Shown: piece after piece, positions 7,971-16,571 of the stretch
How the letters are laid out: each line of letters starts with the position of its first letter
Numbering within the stretch: the stretch's first letter is position 1
Source: Rhizobium sp. AC27/96
GTDB taxonomy: Bacteria > Pseudomonadota > Alphaproteobacteria > Rhizobiales > Rhizobiaceae
DNA length: 64,000 nucleotides
Direction: 5' to 3'
NCBI RefSeq assembly: GCF_001692325.1
Contig: NZ_LXKN01000046.1
Location: 1-64,000, forward strand
Made by a program: the position numbers and the translations under genes
Notes under the pieces: generated by a model
Seen by the model: only the letters and a program-made list of their open reading frames with translations
Told to the model about the DNA's origin: nothing
The model's database searches: none

Positions 7971-9088
7971 CAGGCTGCCCTCGCTGTTTCGATGCGGTCG
8001 AGCCAGAGCGCGAAGCCGACTGCCGGAATATGGTCCTTGGCGCCGAGCAGGGTCATCAGCCGGTCGAAGCGGCCGCCGCCGGCGAGCACCGCCGTCGATC
8101 CCTCCACCGTCACTTCGAAGACGAGGCCGGTATAATAATCGAGCGGACGGCCGAAGGCGGCACGATAGTCGATAATCGATGTATCGACGCCGGCATTGGT
8201 AAGAGCCCCGACACGCGCGTCGAAACCCTTCAGGGCCGTTTTCAGCTCGAGGCCCGCCGCATCGGCAAAGCCTGCCAGCGCCGCCGAAGCATCCGCCAGT
8301 GGCACGCTCAGCGACAGAAACTCCTCCAGCACGCCGAAGGCAGCGTCGTCGAGATGGGTTTCCGAAAGAACCAGCTTCTCGCGAAGACGGCGCGCAATCT
8401 CCTGCGGCGAACGGCTGGCATTGGTGGAATAGCCTGTCGCCTGCATGGTGCTGTCGATATGCGTCACCAGCCCCTGCTCGTCGCCGCGGTTCAGGTAGTC
8501 AAGCACATGCGGGTCAAGCCCGGTGACCGGCTGCGGGCTTGCCAGACGCGCCAGCATGGTTTCGAGCTGCATCATGTTGCCGAAGGCATGGATCAGGCGC
8601 TTCTGCCAGCCGGAAGGCAGCCCAAGTGCCTGCACGACGGCTTCGAACACGGCCTGATCACCCAGGGTCACGGACAATGCCTTGCCGGGCACGACGCGGG
8701 TGAGAATGGCGATGGCGTCGCCAATGGCGCGGGCATCGGCGCTTGCCGTATCGCGGTCGCCAAGATCCTCTATGCCGGCCTGATAGAATTCATGGCCGCC
8801 TTCGCGGCGCTGGCGAAAGATTTCGCCGAGATAGGAATAGCGCTTCGGCGTGCCGGTGGCGGTTTCGATATGGCGCAGGCAGACGGGAATGGTGAATTCT
8901 GGGCGCAGGCAAAGGCTGGCGCCGGTTTCGCTTTCGGTCATGAAGATGCGACGGCGCAGATCTTCGCCGGCCATATCGAGAAACGGCTCGGCCGGCTGGA
9001 TGATGGGCGTATCCACCCGCTCCGTCCGGCGGACCGAGAATTCATCCAGCAGGTCGCTGGCAAAATTCGGGAGGTTGATCAGGGGCAT
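7970..9088 (-). CDS. hisZ: ATP phosphoribosyltransferase regulatory subunit
   Basis: This 372-residue paralogue of histidyl-tRNA synthetase has lost the anticodon-binding domain. It retains the class-II core with motif 2-like F-R-Q-R-R-E-G-G-H-E-F-Y-Q and a degenerate Y-Y-T-G-L-V-F-E. HisZ forms a hetero-octamer with short HisG and gives it histidine feedback control. It is coupled to hisG downstream and separated from hisS upstream by a RIME-like repeat. Confidence 0.95.
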   Translation of the reverse strand: MPLINLPNFASDLLDEFSVRRTERVDTPIIQPAEPFLDMAGEDLRRRIFMTESETGASLCLRPEFTIPVCLRHIETATGTPKRYSYLGEIFRQRREGGHEFYQAGIEDLGDRDTASADARAIGDAIAILTRVVPGKALSVTLGDQAVFEAVVQALGLPSGWQKRLIHAFGNMMQLETMLARLASPQPVTGLDPHVLDYLNRGDEQGLVTHIDSTMQATGYSTNASRSPQEIARRLREKLVLSETHLDDAAFGVLEEFLSLSVPLADASAALAGFADAAGLELKTALKGFDARVGALTNAGVDTSIIDYRAAFGRPLDYYTGLVFEVTVEGSTAVLAGGGRFDRLMTLLGAKDHIPAVGFALWLDRIETARAA

Positions 9089-9097
9089 GCAGCTATT

Positions 9098-9243
9098 CCC
9101 CCCTTCTCCCCAGCGGGGAGAAGGTGCCCGACAGGGCGGATGAGGGGGCGGAGCCTGAGCGTGACGCGAAGGATAGCTTTCCCGAATCGAGAGCCCCCCT
9201 CATCCGACCCTTCGGGCCACCTTCTCCCCGAGGGGAGAAGGAG
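9098..9243. repeat. RIME-like mosaic repeat, copy 2, between hisS and hisZ
   Basis: The same modules as at 5653-5800 recur: a CTTCTCCCC/GGGGAGAAG hairpin (about 9103-9124), GGCGGATGAGGGGGC (near 9135) matched by GCCCCCCTCATCC (near 9193), CCCTTCGGG, and a final CTTCTCCCCG/GGGGAGAAG hairpin. It fills nearly all of the hisS-hisZ gap and would be transcribed as part of a hisS-hisZ-hisG message. Confidence 0.75.
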
Positions 9244-9265
9244 AAAGCAAGACTGCCCAATCGAC

Positions 9266-10789
9266 TCAGACATTACCGTTCGCCCTCTTGCGATCTTCCG
9301 CCTGTGCCGCCAGTATTTCCAGTACCTTGGCAACCAATTCTGCCTCCGGCACAACGTCCTGCGCGACGCGGGCTTCACGCCAGCTGGCATTGTCCTCGAT
9401 CTCGCCGGAGAGGCGTTTGCCCTCGATCAGGTCCTTGAGCTGGACGACGCCCTGCGCGCGCTCATCGCCGCCCTGGATGATGGCGATCGGGCAGCCGCGA
9501 CGGTCAGCATATTTCAGCTGGTTGCCGAACTTCTTCCAGTTGCCCTGGAACATTTCGGCGCGAATGCCAGCGGCGCGCAATTGCTGCGTGAAGCGCTGAT
9601 AGCGGCCCATCGCCTCGACATCACCGTCCATGACAGTGACGAGCACGGGCTCGATCACCTCTTCCACGCCGAGCTTGCCGAGGTTCTTCAGCGCCGTCAT
9701 CAGGCGCGAGACGCCGATGGAGAAGCCCGTAGCCGGCACCGGCTGGCCCATGAATCGCGAGACGAGCCCATCATAACGGCCACCGCCGCCGACGGAGCCG
9801 AAGACGACCTTTTCGCCCTTCTCGTTGGTGACATCGAACAGCAGCTCGGCCTCATAGACCGGACCGGTGTAATATTCGAGGCCGCGCACGACGGAAGGAT
9901 CGATCTTGATACGATCGGACTGATAACCGGCGCTGGTGACGAGGCTGCCGATGAAATTCAATTCATCGACGCCCTCGACGCCATTCGAGGTGCCGGCGAC
10001 CAGCTCGGCGAGCTGTGCGGCACTTTCGGCATAATCCTTGATGCCGACGAAGAAGAGCACCTTGTCGATCTGCCCGGCATCAAGGCCGGCACCCTTGGTG
10101 AAGTCGCCGGATTCATCCTTACGGCCGGGACCGAGCAGCAATGCCACGCCTTCGGGGCCGAACTTGTCGAGCTTGTCGATGGCGCGCAACACGTTCAGGC
10201 GCTGGCCGGCCTTCTCATCGCCGCCGAGGCCGATTGCTTCCAAAACACCGTCTAGAACCTTGCGGTTGTTGACGCGGATCACATAGTCGCCGCGCTTGAT
10301 GCCGAGGGCTTCCAGCGTGTCGGCCATCATCATGCACATTTCTGCATCGGCCTGCACGCCCGGCGCACCGACGGTATCGGCATCGAACTGCATGAACTGG
10401 CGGAAACGACCCGGGCCCGGCTTCTCGTTGCGGAAGACATAGCCGGCGCGATAGGTGCGGTAGGGAAGCTGGATCTCGTTGAAATTCTCCGCGACATGAC
10501 GGGCAAGCGGCGCCGTCAGGTCGTAGCGCAGCGACATCCACTGCTCGTCTTCATCCTGAAGCGAGAACACGCCTTCGTTCGGCCGGTCGCTATCGGGCAG
10601 GAATTTGCCGAGCGCATCGGTATATTCGAACAGCGGCGTTTCGACGGGATCGAAACCATAATGCTCGTAAACCGCACGGATCTTTGCGGTCATTTCGTTG
10701 ACCGCGCGAATGTCGCTGGCGGAACGATCGACAAAGCCACGCGGCAGGCGGGCCTTGAGCTTCTGTGGTTTCTTCTGCTTGTCGCTCAT
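9266..10789 (-). CDS. hisS: Histidyl-tRNA synthetase
   Basis: The 507-residue class-II synthetase charges tRNA-His. Recognisable elements are motif 2 (the F-R-N-E-K-P-G-P-G-R-F-R-Q-F segment), the histidine-binding G-L-E-Y-Y-T-G-P-V-Y-E-A-E, and a full C-terminal anticodon-binding domain with P-V-L-V-T-V-M-D. It is longer than the E. coli enzyme, as is common in alphaproteobacteria. It is first in the hisS-hisZ-hisG arrangement. The Shine-Dalgarno is weak. Confidence 0.96.
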   Translation of the reverse strand: MSDKQKKPQKLKARLPRGFVDRSASDIRAVNEMTAKIRAVYEHYGFDPVETPLFEYTDALGKFLPDSDRPNEGVFSLQDEDEQWMSLRYDLTAPLARHVAENFNEIQLPYRTYRAGYVFRNEKPGPGRFRQFMQFDADTVGAPGVQADAEMCMMMADTLEALGIKRGDYVIRVNNRKVLDGVLEAIGLGGDEKAGQRLNVLRAIDKLDKFGPEGVALLLGPGRKDESGDFTKGAGLDAGQIDKVLFFVGIKDYAESAAQLAELVAGTSNGVEGVDELNFIGSLVTSAGYQSDRIKIDPSVVRGLEYYTGPVYEAELLFDVTNEKGEKVVFGSVGGGGRYDGLVSRFMGQPVPATGFSIGVSRLMTALKNLGKLGVEEVIEPVLVTVMDGDVEAMGRYQRFTQQLRAAGIRAEMFQGNWKKFGNQLKYADRRGCPIAIIQGGDERAQGVVQLKDLIEGKRLSGEIEDNASWREARVAQDVVPEAELVAKVLEILAAQAEDRKRANGNV

Positions 10790-10914
10790 CTGTAGGGTAA
10801 TCCGGTACGGGAACAGTGGCGGTTAACTAGCGGATTGGGCGGAATGCGGCAAGGATTGTTATATGTTAACGGCCATCAAAGCCGATAAAAGCCCGAGAGA
10901 GCGACAGGGACGCC

Positions 10915-11442
10915 ATGCCATACGCGATTGTCTTGAAATGTTCGAATGCCTCTGCCACTCCCGTCACGGATCTCTGGCGGGAGGCCAGCCGGTTCGAAAC
11001 CGTTCCGTCGATGGAGGCGCTGCACTATCCGCCGCATCTGACCTTTGCGGTCTATCAGGATATCGACGTGCCCTTGCTTTTCGCGACGGCGCAAAAAGCC
11101 TTCGGCAGGACGCCGCCCCTATCGGTCGAATTTTCCGGTATCGATCATTTTCCAAACGACATGCTGGTGCTTTGGGCGCGCCCCGCGGACGATCGTGTCT
11201 TAAGGCAGATACACCATGCCATTCACGAGGAGATCGACCCTGCCCTCTGCCATGAACATTCGCGCCCGGATCGCTGGCAGCCGCATTGCACGATCGCGAT
11301 GAAGATTCCAGCAAGCGCCGCGGAGCAGGCGCTGACATGGGCGGCGGGAACAGAAGCGCGATTTACACTCACCTTCGATGCGGTGGATTGCATAAGCTTT
11401 CCTCCGGTCGAAATCCTGAGAGAAGTCAAACTGCTGCCTTGA
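10915..11442 (+). CDS. 2H phosphoesterase / 2'-5' RNA ligase-like protein
   Basis: The 175-residue protein carries the two H-x-T-x motifs that define the 2H phosphoesterase superfamily: H-L-T-F at residues 41-44 and H-C-T-I at 124-127. Family members open or form cyclic or 2'-5' phosphodiester bonds in small RNA fragments or cyclic nucleotides; the substrate here is unknown. An AGGGA Shine-Dalgarno lies upstream. It is followed closely by the Met/His-rich secreted protein gene, but a functional link is not evident. Confidence 0.8.
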   Translation: MPYAIVLKCSNASATPVTDLWREASRFETVPSMEALHYPPHLTFAVYQDIDVPLLFATAQKAFGRTPPLSVEFSGIDHFPNDMLVLWARPADDRVLRQIHHAIHEEIDPALCHEHSRPDRWQPHCTIAMKIPASAAEQALTWAAGTEARFTLTFDAVDCISFPPVEILREVKLLP

Positions 11443-11511
11443 TCCACTTTCAATATTCGGATGATGCAATTTGCGCTTGCCTTCGCGGCGAGCGCAGCTA
11501 GGTTCTTGGGT

Positions 11512-11889
11512 ATGCGGTTCTTTGCGATCCTGACGATGGTGATTGCCTGGCTGTTCTACGGCGCCATGCCGGCGCTTGCGAACTGTCCCGTCTGCGATTC
11601 CGCCATCGCCACGCCCACCGCTTCGACCATGAGCATGCATGATGGAATGGCCGATATGCCTGGCATGGCCGGCCATGGCGACATGGTGCAGCATCAGGAC
11701 AAGAAGCCGGAAAATCCTTGTGCCGGCGGCATGGCACATGTGGCGTCCTGTGCCGCCTGTCTCGCCCTGACGCCAACGCTTGCGATTGCCGGCGGCAAGC
11801 ATCTGTTCTCCTATCCGGTGCCAGCGCTTGGCCAACGCCTTGCAGGCTCTCGCCCGGAGCCGATGGCTCCGCCTCCCCGTTTCGTCTGA
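11512..11889 (+). CDS. Secreted Met/His/Cys-rich protein, possibly metal-binding
   Basis: With the start at 11512 the product is 125 residues with a clear signal peptide (about 1-23, ending A-L-A). An in-frame ATG at 11461 gives a longer N-terminus. The mature part opens with C-P-V-C, continues with many methionines and histidines (for example M-S-M-H-D-G-M-A-D-M-P-G-M-A-G-H), and has further cysteines at about 70, 80 and 83. This composition suits periplasmic copper binding. I do not recognise a named family. The DUF305 gene follows 73 bp downstream on the same strand, which supports a shared metal-related role. Confidence 0.65.
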   Translation: MRFFAILTMVIAWLFYGAMPALANCPVCDSAIATPTASTMSMHDGMADMPGMAGHGDMVQHQDKKPENPCAGGMAHVASCAACLALTPTLAIAGGKHLFSYPVPALGQRLAGSRPEPMAPPPRFV

Positions 11890-11962
11890 CGATCCTCTGT
11901 TTTATCGCAGGAGCGGCTTTCCGCTCACTTTCAGATACCGTCCAGAAACGGAAAGGACACCT

Positions 11963-12331
11963 ATGTCTATCTCAAGAACTCTCATCCTCGCCGGCGCTTT
12001 CGCCTTCGCACTCACTTTGCCTGCCCTCGCCGACGACATGTCGGGCATGGACATGAGCAAGCCGATGGGCGATCAGGGCGCCTCCAGCAAGGCGTTCAAC
12101 GACGCCATGGGCAAGATGCACAAGGACATGATGATCACCTATAGCGGCGATGCCGATGCGGATTTCGTCCGCGGCATGATCCCGCATCATCAGGGTGCGA
12201 TCGACATGGCCAAGATCGAGCTGAAATATGGCAAGGATCCGGAACTGCGCAAACTGGCGCAGGCCGTCGTCACCGCACAGGAAGCCGAGATCAAGGAAAT
12301 GAACGCCTGGCTGAAGAAGCACGGCAAGTAA
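11963..12331 (+). CDS. Periplasmic DUF305 protein
   Basis: The 122-residue protein has a signal peptide (1-23, ending A-L-A), a methionine-rich stretch (D-M-S-G-M-D-M-S-K-P-M) and the DUF305 core M-I-P-H-H-Q-G-A-I-D-M-A-K at residues 72-84. DUF305 proteins adopt a ferritin-like helical fold and are often encoded with copper-resistance genes. The ATG at 11963 has a GGAAAGGA Shine-Dalgarno. The long in-frame extension upstream is untranslated leader by this reading. It probably shares a transcript with the preceding Met/His-rich gene. Confidence 0.85.
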   Translation: MSISRTLILAGAFAFALTLPALADDMSGMDMSKPMGDQGASSKAFNDAMGKMHKDMMITYSGDADADFVRGMIPHHQGAIDMAKIELKYGKDPELRKLAQAVVTAQEAEIKEMNAWLKKHGK

Positions 12332-12341
12332 TCTTGACAAG

Positions 12342-12372
12342 GAAGGGAGGCGGCCATCCGCCTCCCTTCTTT
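12342..12372 (+). terminator. Intrinsic terminator after the DUF305 gene
   Basis: A 12-bp stem (GAAGGGAGGCGG at 12342-12353 with CCGCCTCCCTTC at 12358-12369), a four-base loop and a short TTT. The T tract is short, so efficiency may be moderate. Confidence 0.7.
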
Positions 12373-12417
12373 CGGGCGTTCACCCGCAGCTGGAAGCGGA
12401 CGGCTCTCGTAAACCGC

Positions 12418-13320
12418 TCAATCCATGATCTGCGGCAGGCGCTCGGCCAGCAAATCGATCACCACCCGCATCTTCAACGGAAGCTGCGGCGTCTGCGGCC
12501 AGACCAGATAGATGTTCACCGCCCGGCTGGAAGCATTGTTCAGCGCCGGCACAAGCCTGCCGGCCGATATGTGGTCACGCACCAGCCAGCAGGGCAGCCA
12601 GGTGATCCCCATTCCAGATGCCGCCGCCTGTGCAAGGACCTCCAGATCATCGAAGCGCAGGCGCGTTGCCGGAAAATATTCAACGGCCGAGCCGTCCTCC
12701 TGCAGGAAGATCCATTTCTTCGCCTCGCCGGATCGGCCATACGCAATCAGCTCGTGACCGGCGAGATCGGCGACGGTCTGGGGCATGCCTCTGGCGGCGA
12801 GATAGTCGGGAGACGCGCAAAGCACCATGCGAGTTGAGGTGATCTTGCGGGCGGCAAGACCCGCCTCGTCGCGCAGCACGCCATTGCGAACGGCTAGATC
12901 GAAGCCTTCTTCGAACAGATCGACGACACGGTCGCTGAAGGACAGGTCCAGTTCGAGCTTGGGGTGAATGCGGGCCAGTTCCAACAGCAGCGGGGCGGCG
13001 CAGCAACGGCCGAACAGGACGGGCATGGAGATGCGCAGGCGTCCGGTCACTTCGCGCTTGCCTGATTCCAGCATGGCCTCGCCGGACTGTATCTCGTCCA
13101 GCGCCCGGCGGCAGCGCTCATAGAAGGCCTGACCTTCGTCCGTGAGGCTCTGCATGCGGGTGGTGCGGTGAAACAGGCGAACGTTCAGGCGCTTCTCCAG
13201 CCTGGCAATGGTCTTGCCGATGGCCGAGCGCGACAGGTTCATGCGCGCCGCAGCCGCCGAGAAGCCACCAGCCTCGACTGCCTCCACAAATTCGGGAATA
13301 CCGTTGAGCATGTCATTCAT
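12418..13320 (-). CDS. LysR family transcriptional regulator
   Basis: The 300-residue protein has an N-terminal winged helix-turn-helix (about 4-63, with G-G-F-S-A-A-A-A-R-M-N-L-S-R-S-A-I-G-K) and a substrate-binding domain from about 90. I placed the start at 13320 because AGAGGAAG lies eight bases upstream; an in-frame codon at 13368 would add 16 residues. It is divergent from the medium-chain oxidoreductase gene at 13430, the usual arrangement for a LysR regulator and its target. The inducer is unknown. Confidence 0.88.
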   Translation of the reverse strand: MNDMLNGIPEFVEAVEAGGFSAAAARMNLSRSAIGKTIARLEKRLNVRLFHRTTRMQSLTDEGQAFYERCRRALDEIQSGEAMLESGKREVTGRLRISMPVLFGRCCAAPLLLELARIHPKLELDLSFSDRVVDLFEEGFDLAVRNGVLRDEAGLAARKITSTRMVLCASPDYLAARGMPQTVADLAGHELIAYGRSGEAKKWIFLQEDGSAVEYFPATRLRFDDLEVLAQAAASGMGITWLPCWLVRDHISAGRLVPALNNASSRAVNIYLVWPQTPQLPLKMRVVIDLLAERLPQIMD

Positions 13321-13342
13321 CGCGATTGCTTCCTCTAGGGAA

Positions 13343-13380
13343 CCAGTTAGTGGAATTAATATCGCCACTGGCGACCACTA
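13343..13380. promoter_or_regulatory. Possible LysR operator in the divergent intergenic region
   Basis: Two nested inverted pairs lie between the LysR gene and its neighbour: CCAGT (13343-13347) with ACTGG (13367-13371), and TAGTGG (13348-13353) with CCACTA (13375-13380). Such dyads between divergent genes are typical LysR binding sites; assignment is by position and symmetry only. Confidence 0.4.
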
Positions 13381-13429
13381 GGCAACGATATAGTCATCTT
13401 CCTGCTTCCATTCCTCCCAGGAGATGATG

Positions 13430-14458
13430 ATGACGAAAAGCATGAAGCGCTGGACCCTCGATACGATCCGTGTCGGCGCTCCCTTGAACCTGACTGAAAC
13501 GGCGGTGCCGACACCTGCACGCGGCGAAGTCCTCGTGCGGGTCAAAGCCGTTTCGCTGAACTATCGCGACAAGCTCGTTCGCGAGACCGGCATGGGGCTG
13601 GACATCAAGTTTCCCTTCGTGCCGGCCTCCGACATGGCGGGCGTCGTTGAGGCGGTGGGAGACGATGTCACCCGGTTTTCGGTCGGAGATCGGGTCATCT
13701 CGACCTTCAATCCGGGCTGGATCGATGGCAAGCCGCCGCACGGCACTGCCCGCAACCCTCCCTATCGGACGCTCGGCGGCTTTTATCCCGGCATGCTCTC
13801 CGAATATGTCGCACTTTCTGAGGATTGGCTGGTCGCCGCACCGAAAAGCCTCGACCATGGCGAGGCCAGCACCCTGCCCTGCGCCGGCCTGACCGCGTGG
13901 TTCGCACTGGTGGAACGCGGCAACGTCAAGGCCGGTGATCGAGTGCTGGTGCAGGGAACGGGTGGGGTCGCGCTGTTCGGCCTGCAGATTGCCGCCGCGC
14001 AGGGAGCCGAGGTGTTCGTAACTTCCTCGGGCCCGGAAAAGCTCGCCCGGGCAAAGGCGCTCGGCGCCCATCACGGCATCGACCGCAATGCCGGCGACTG
14101 GGTGGAGGAGGTGTACCGCCTTACCAATGATCGCGGCGTCGACCATATCTTTGAAATTGCCGGTGGATCGAATTTCGGCCGATCGCTGAAGGCGGTGGTG
14201 CCGCATGGCCGCATTTCCGTCATCGGCGTGCTGGAAGGTTTCGACATTTCCGGCCCGGTGGGGCCGCTGCTGTTGAAATCCCCCGTCGTCCAGGGCATCG
14301 GCGTCGGCCATCGCCGGGCGCTGGAGGATCTTGTGCGCGCCGTCGACACTATCGAGCTGAAGCCGGTCATCGACCATCGCTATGCCTTTGGCGAAGTTCC
14401 GGCCGCCTTCGATCATCTCGATCGCGGCGCCTTCGGCAAGATCGTCATCGAGTTGTGA
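13430..14458 (+). CDS. Zinc-type MDR alcohol dehydrogenase-like oxidoreductase
   Basis: The 342-residue medium-chain dehydrogenase/reductase has an N-terminal GroES-like domain and a Rossmann domain with Q-G-T-G-G-V-A-L-F-G near residue 180. At the site where classical zinc enzymes have a catalytic cysteine it reads S-L-N-Y-R-D, so catalytic zinc is probably absent and a quinone-reductase-like NAD(P)H reaction is more likely. Three successive ATG codons follow AGGAG; the third, at 13430, has the best spacing. It is probably controlled by the divergent LysR gene. Confidence 0.85.
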   Translation: MTKSMKRWTLDTIRVGAPLNLTETAVPTPARGEVLVRVKAVSLNYRDKLVRETGMGLDIKFPFVPASDMAGVVEAVGDDVTRFSVGDRVISTFNPGWIDGKPPHGTARNPPYRTLGGFYPGMLSEYVALSEDWLVAAPKSLDHGEASTLPCAGLTAWFALVERGNVKAGDRVLVQGTGGVALFGLQIAAAQGAEVFVTSSGPEKLARAKALGAHHGIDRNAGDWVEEVYRLTNDRGVDHIFEIAGGSNFGRSLKAVVPHGRISVIGVLEGFDISGPVGPLLLKSPVVQGIGVGHRRALEDLVRAVDTIELKPVIDHRYAFGEVPAAFDHLDRGAFGKIVIEL

Positions 14459-14466
14459 TAACAGCC

Positions 14467-14491
14467 GGGCCGCCGTGAAAAGCGGCGGCCC
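14467..14491. terminator. GC-rich hairpin between convergent genes
   Basis: GGGCCGCCG (14467-14475) pairs perfectly with CGGCGGCCC (14483-14491) around a seven-base loop. There is no T tract on either side, so it is a transcript-end hairpin rather than a strong intrinsic terminator. Confidence 0.5.
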
Positions 14492-14506
14492 GACCCTTGC
14501 GTGATA

Positions 14507-15556
14507 TCAGGCCTTCGGCTCGAACGGCTGCGGCACGCGCTGCGCACCCTGGCGGGCGAGCATCCAGCCGGGATATTCTGGCGTGAGCGCGCTGACTTCA
14601 TCCAGCTTGGCCATATCTTCGGCATCGAGCTTCAGCCTGACGGCAGCGAGATTCTGGGCGAGCTGGTCGAGACGCTTGGCACCGATGATGATTGACGTCA
14701 CGAAGGGCTTTGCCAGGATCCAGGCGAGCGCCACGGTCGCGACGCTTGCACCATGCTTCTCGGCGACGTCGCGCATGGCGGCGACGCAGGCCCAGGCACG
14801 GTCCTTGTCGACAGGCGGGAAATCGAAGCTGGCGCGGCGGCCCTCGCCATTGCCGGGAGCGCCTGGGCCATACTTACCGGACAGTAGCCCGCCGGCGAGC
14901 GGTGACCAGACCATGAGGCCGAGCTTTTCCTCCGCCATCAGCGGCACGATCTCGCGCTCCAGATCGCGGCCGGCGATGGAATAATAGGCCTGAACCGTCT
15001 CGAAGCGGGCAAAGCCGCGACGTTCCGACAGGCCAAGCGCCTTGGCGATGCGCCAGGCCTGCCAGTTTGAGACGCCGACATAACGCACGAGGCCGCGCGA
15101 CACGAGATCATCCAGCGCCCGCAGCGTTTCCTCGATGGGCGTGACGGTATCGGTCGCGTGGATCTGGTAGAGGTCGATATGATCAGTCTGCAGGCGGTCG
15201 AGGCTTGCCTGTACGGAGTCCATGATATGGCCGCGCGACGCGCCGCGATCGTTCGGCTTGTCGCCCATGACGCCATAGACCTTGGTGGCGATGACGACAT
15301 CCTTGCGGGGAACGCCGAGGTTCTTGAGCGCCTGGCCAAGCAGCTTTTCGGAGTTGCCCTGCGAATAAACATCGGCGGTATCGATGAAATTGATGCCAGC
15401 AGCGAGCGAGCTTTCGACGATCTTGTCGGCGAGCGCCTGGTCGACATCGGCGATCGAGCCCCAGGGGCTGTTGGGATTGGCTTCGCCGAAGGTCATCGTG
15501 CCCAGGCAAAGCTCGGAGACGAACAGGCCGGTATTACCGAGTTGATTGTAACGCAT
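14507..15556 (-). CDS. Aldo/keto reductase
   Basis: The 349-residue protein is a cytoplasmic NADPH-dependent reductase of the TIM-barrel aldo/keto reductase superfamily. It shows the F-I-D-T-A-D-V-Y-S-Q-G-N-S-E segment with catalytic Asp and Tyr (near 55-64), the active-site lysine in V-I-A-T-K-V-Y-G (near 90) and the D-L-Y-Q-I-H histidine motif (near 128). It resembles the YajO/Tas-type clade. The physiological substrate is unknown. No clear Shine-Dalgarno precedes the ATG. Confidence 0.88.
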   Translation of the reverse strand: MRYNQLGNTGLFVSELCLGTMTFGEANPNSPWGSIADVDQALADKIVESSLAAGINFIDTADVYSQGNSEKLLGQALKNLGVPRKDVVIATKVYGVMGDKPNDRGASRGHIMDSVQASLDRLQTDHIDLYQIHATDTVTPIEETLRALDDLVSRGLVRYVGVSNWQAWRIAKALGLSERRGFARFETVQAYYSIAGRDLEREIVPLMAEEKLGLMVWSPLAGGLLSGKYGPGAPGNGEGRRASFDFPPVDKDRAWACVAAMRDVAEKHGASVATVALAWILAKPFVTSIIIGAKRLDQLAQNLAAVRLKLDAEDMAKLDEVSALTPEYPGWMLARQGAQRVPQPFEPKA

Positions 15557-15857
15557 AGGAGAAAATTCCCTTGTGGTCAGCCGGAAGAGACTTCCAGTCT
15601 GTGAGTTCTTATCTCTTGGCTATATAATTGGCCCCGGCATGGCAGCCGCTTGTCCGCGCCGCCGTGGAGAGGTCAGAAGACAGTCATCGAGGCCCGGCGC
15701 TGCGCCGTTGCGATCGAGACAGCATCGACATAATGCACCGGAATCCGATTTCAACGCGAGACCTCCGACCGATCACGATGCGGTTACCAGGCACTCGCTC
15801 TTGCTTCCGACCCGGCACAGGATAGATTCCAGCATTCATCTCATACGCAGAACGGAA
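15557..15857. other. Intergenic region between divergent AKR and HAD genes
   Basis: About 300 bases containing the divergent promoters. An open frame continuous with the HAD gene crosses it but has no protein-like character. I see only a minor CGGCGC/GCGCCG palindrome near 15694 and no clear -35/-10. Confidence 0.4.
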
Positions 15858-16568
15858 ATGCCGATGACGCAACGCCCGCTGACAACCATCGGCTTCGATG
15901 CCGACGACACGCTCTGGCAGAACGAACAGTTTTACCGGCTCACGGAAGTTCAGTTCACCGATCTGCTGGCCGACCACGCCGATAGCGACCGTATTTCGGC
16001 GCGCCTGCTGGAGGCGGAAAAACGCAACCTGCGCCATTACGGCTTCGGCATCAAAGGCTTCACGCTGTCGATGATCGAGACGGCCATCGAGATTACCGAG
16101 GGCGAAGTGCCGGCGACCGTGATCGCACAGATCCTCGACATCGGCCGCGACCTCCTGGCCCATCCCGTCGAGACAATGCCGCATGTCCGAGAGACGCTGA
16201 CAGCGCTGTCCGGCACCTATCTGCTGGTGCTGATCACCAAGGGCGATCTTTTCGATCAGGAGCGCAAGCTTGCCCAATCCGGTCTCGGCGATCTCTTCGA
16301 TGCGATCGAGATCGTCTCGGACAAGAACGCCTCCACCTATCGCCGCATCTTTTCCAAAGTCGGCGACGGACCGGAGCGGGCGATGATGATTGGCAATTCG
16401 CTGAAATCGGACATCGTGCCGGCACTTGCCGCGGGCAGCTACGGCGTCTTCGTGCCGCATGAGCTCACCTGGTCCTTCGAACATGTCGAGGAACCAACTG
16501 AAGCCCCACGCTTCCGCAAGATCGGACATCTCGGGGAACTGGCGGCGGTCATTGAGGGCCTGTCTTAA
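15858..16568 (+). CDS. HAD superfamily hydrolase (YjjG/PGP-like)
   Basis: With the ATG at 15858 the product is 236 residues (ATG 15864 is equally possible). The nucleophile motif G-F-D-A-D-D-T-L-W is near residues 12-20, a helical cap follows, motif II threonine is in L-V-L-I-T-K-G-D, and the terminal acidic motif is M-I-G-N-S-L-K-S-D-I. These are the four HAD phosphatase motifs; the substrate is probably a small phosphorylated metabolite. It converges on the secreted-protein gene downstream with a 3-bp gap. Confidence 0.85.
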   Translation: MPMTQRPLTTIGFDADDTLWQNEQFYRLTEVQFTDLLADHADSDRISARLLEAEKRNLRHYGFGIKGFTLSMIETAIEITEGEVPATVIAQILDIGRDLLAHPVETMPHVRETLTALSGTYLLVLITKGDLFDQERKLAQSGLGDLFDAIEIVSDKNASTYRRIFSKVGDGPERAMMIGNSLKSDIVPALAAGSYGVFVPHELTWSFEHVEEPTEAPRFRKIGHLGELAAVIEGLS

Positions 16569-16571
16569 GCT

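Noticed and set aside
5653..9243. The two palindromic RIME-like blocks as a possible CRISPR or mobile element
   Set aside because: There are no regularly spaced direct repeats, no spacers, no transposase and no target duplications; the blocks are short intergenic mosaic repeats.
8030..10255. Open frame of 741 codons on the plus strand across hisZ and hisS
   Set aside because: It runs antisense through two certain genes and a RIME repeat, with low-complexity His/Asp/Gln-rich translation typical of antisense GC-rich DNA.
15684..16529. Antisense open frame to the HAD hydrolase gene
   Set aside because: The plus-strand HAD motifs are complete, and the antisense frame has no domain.
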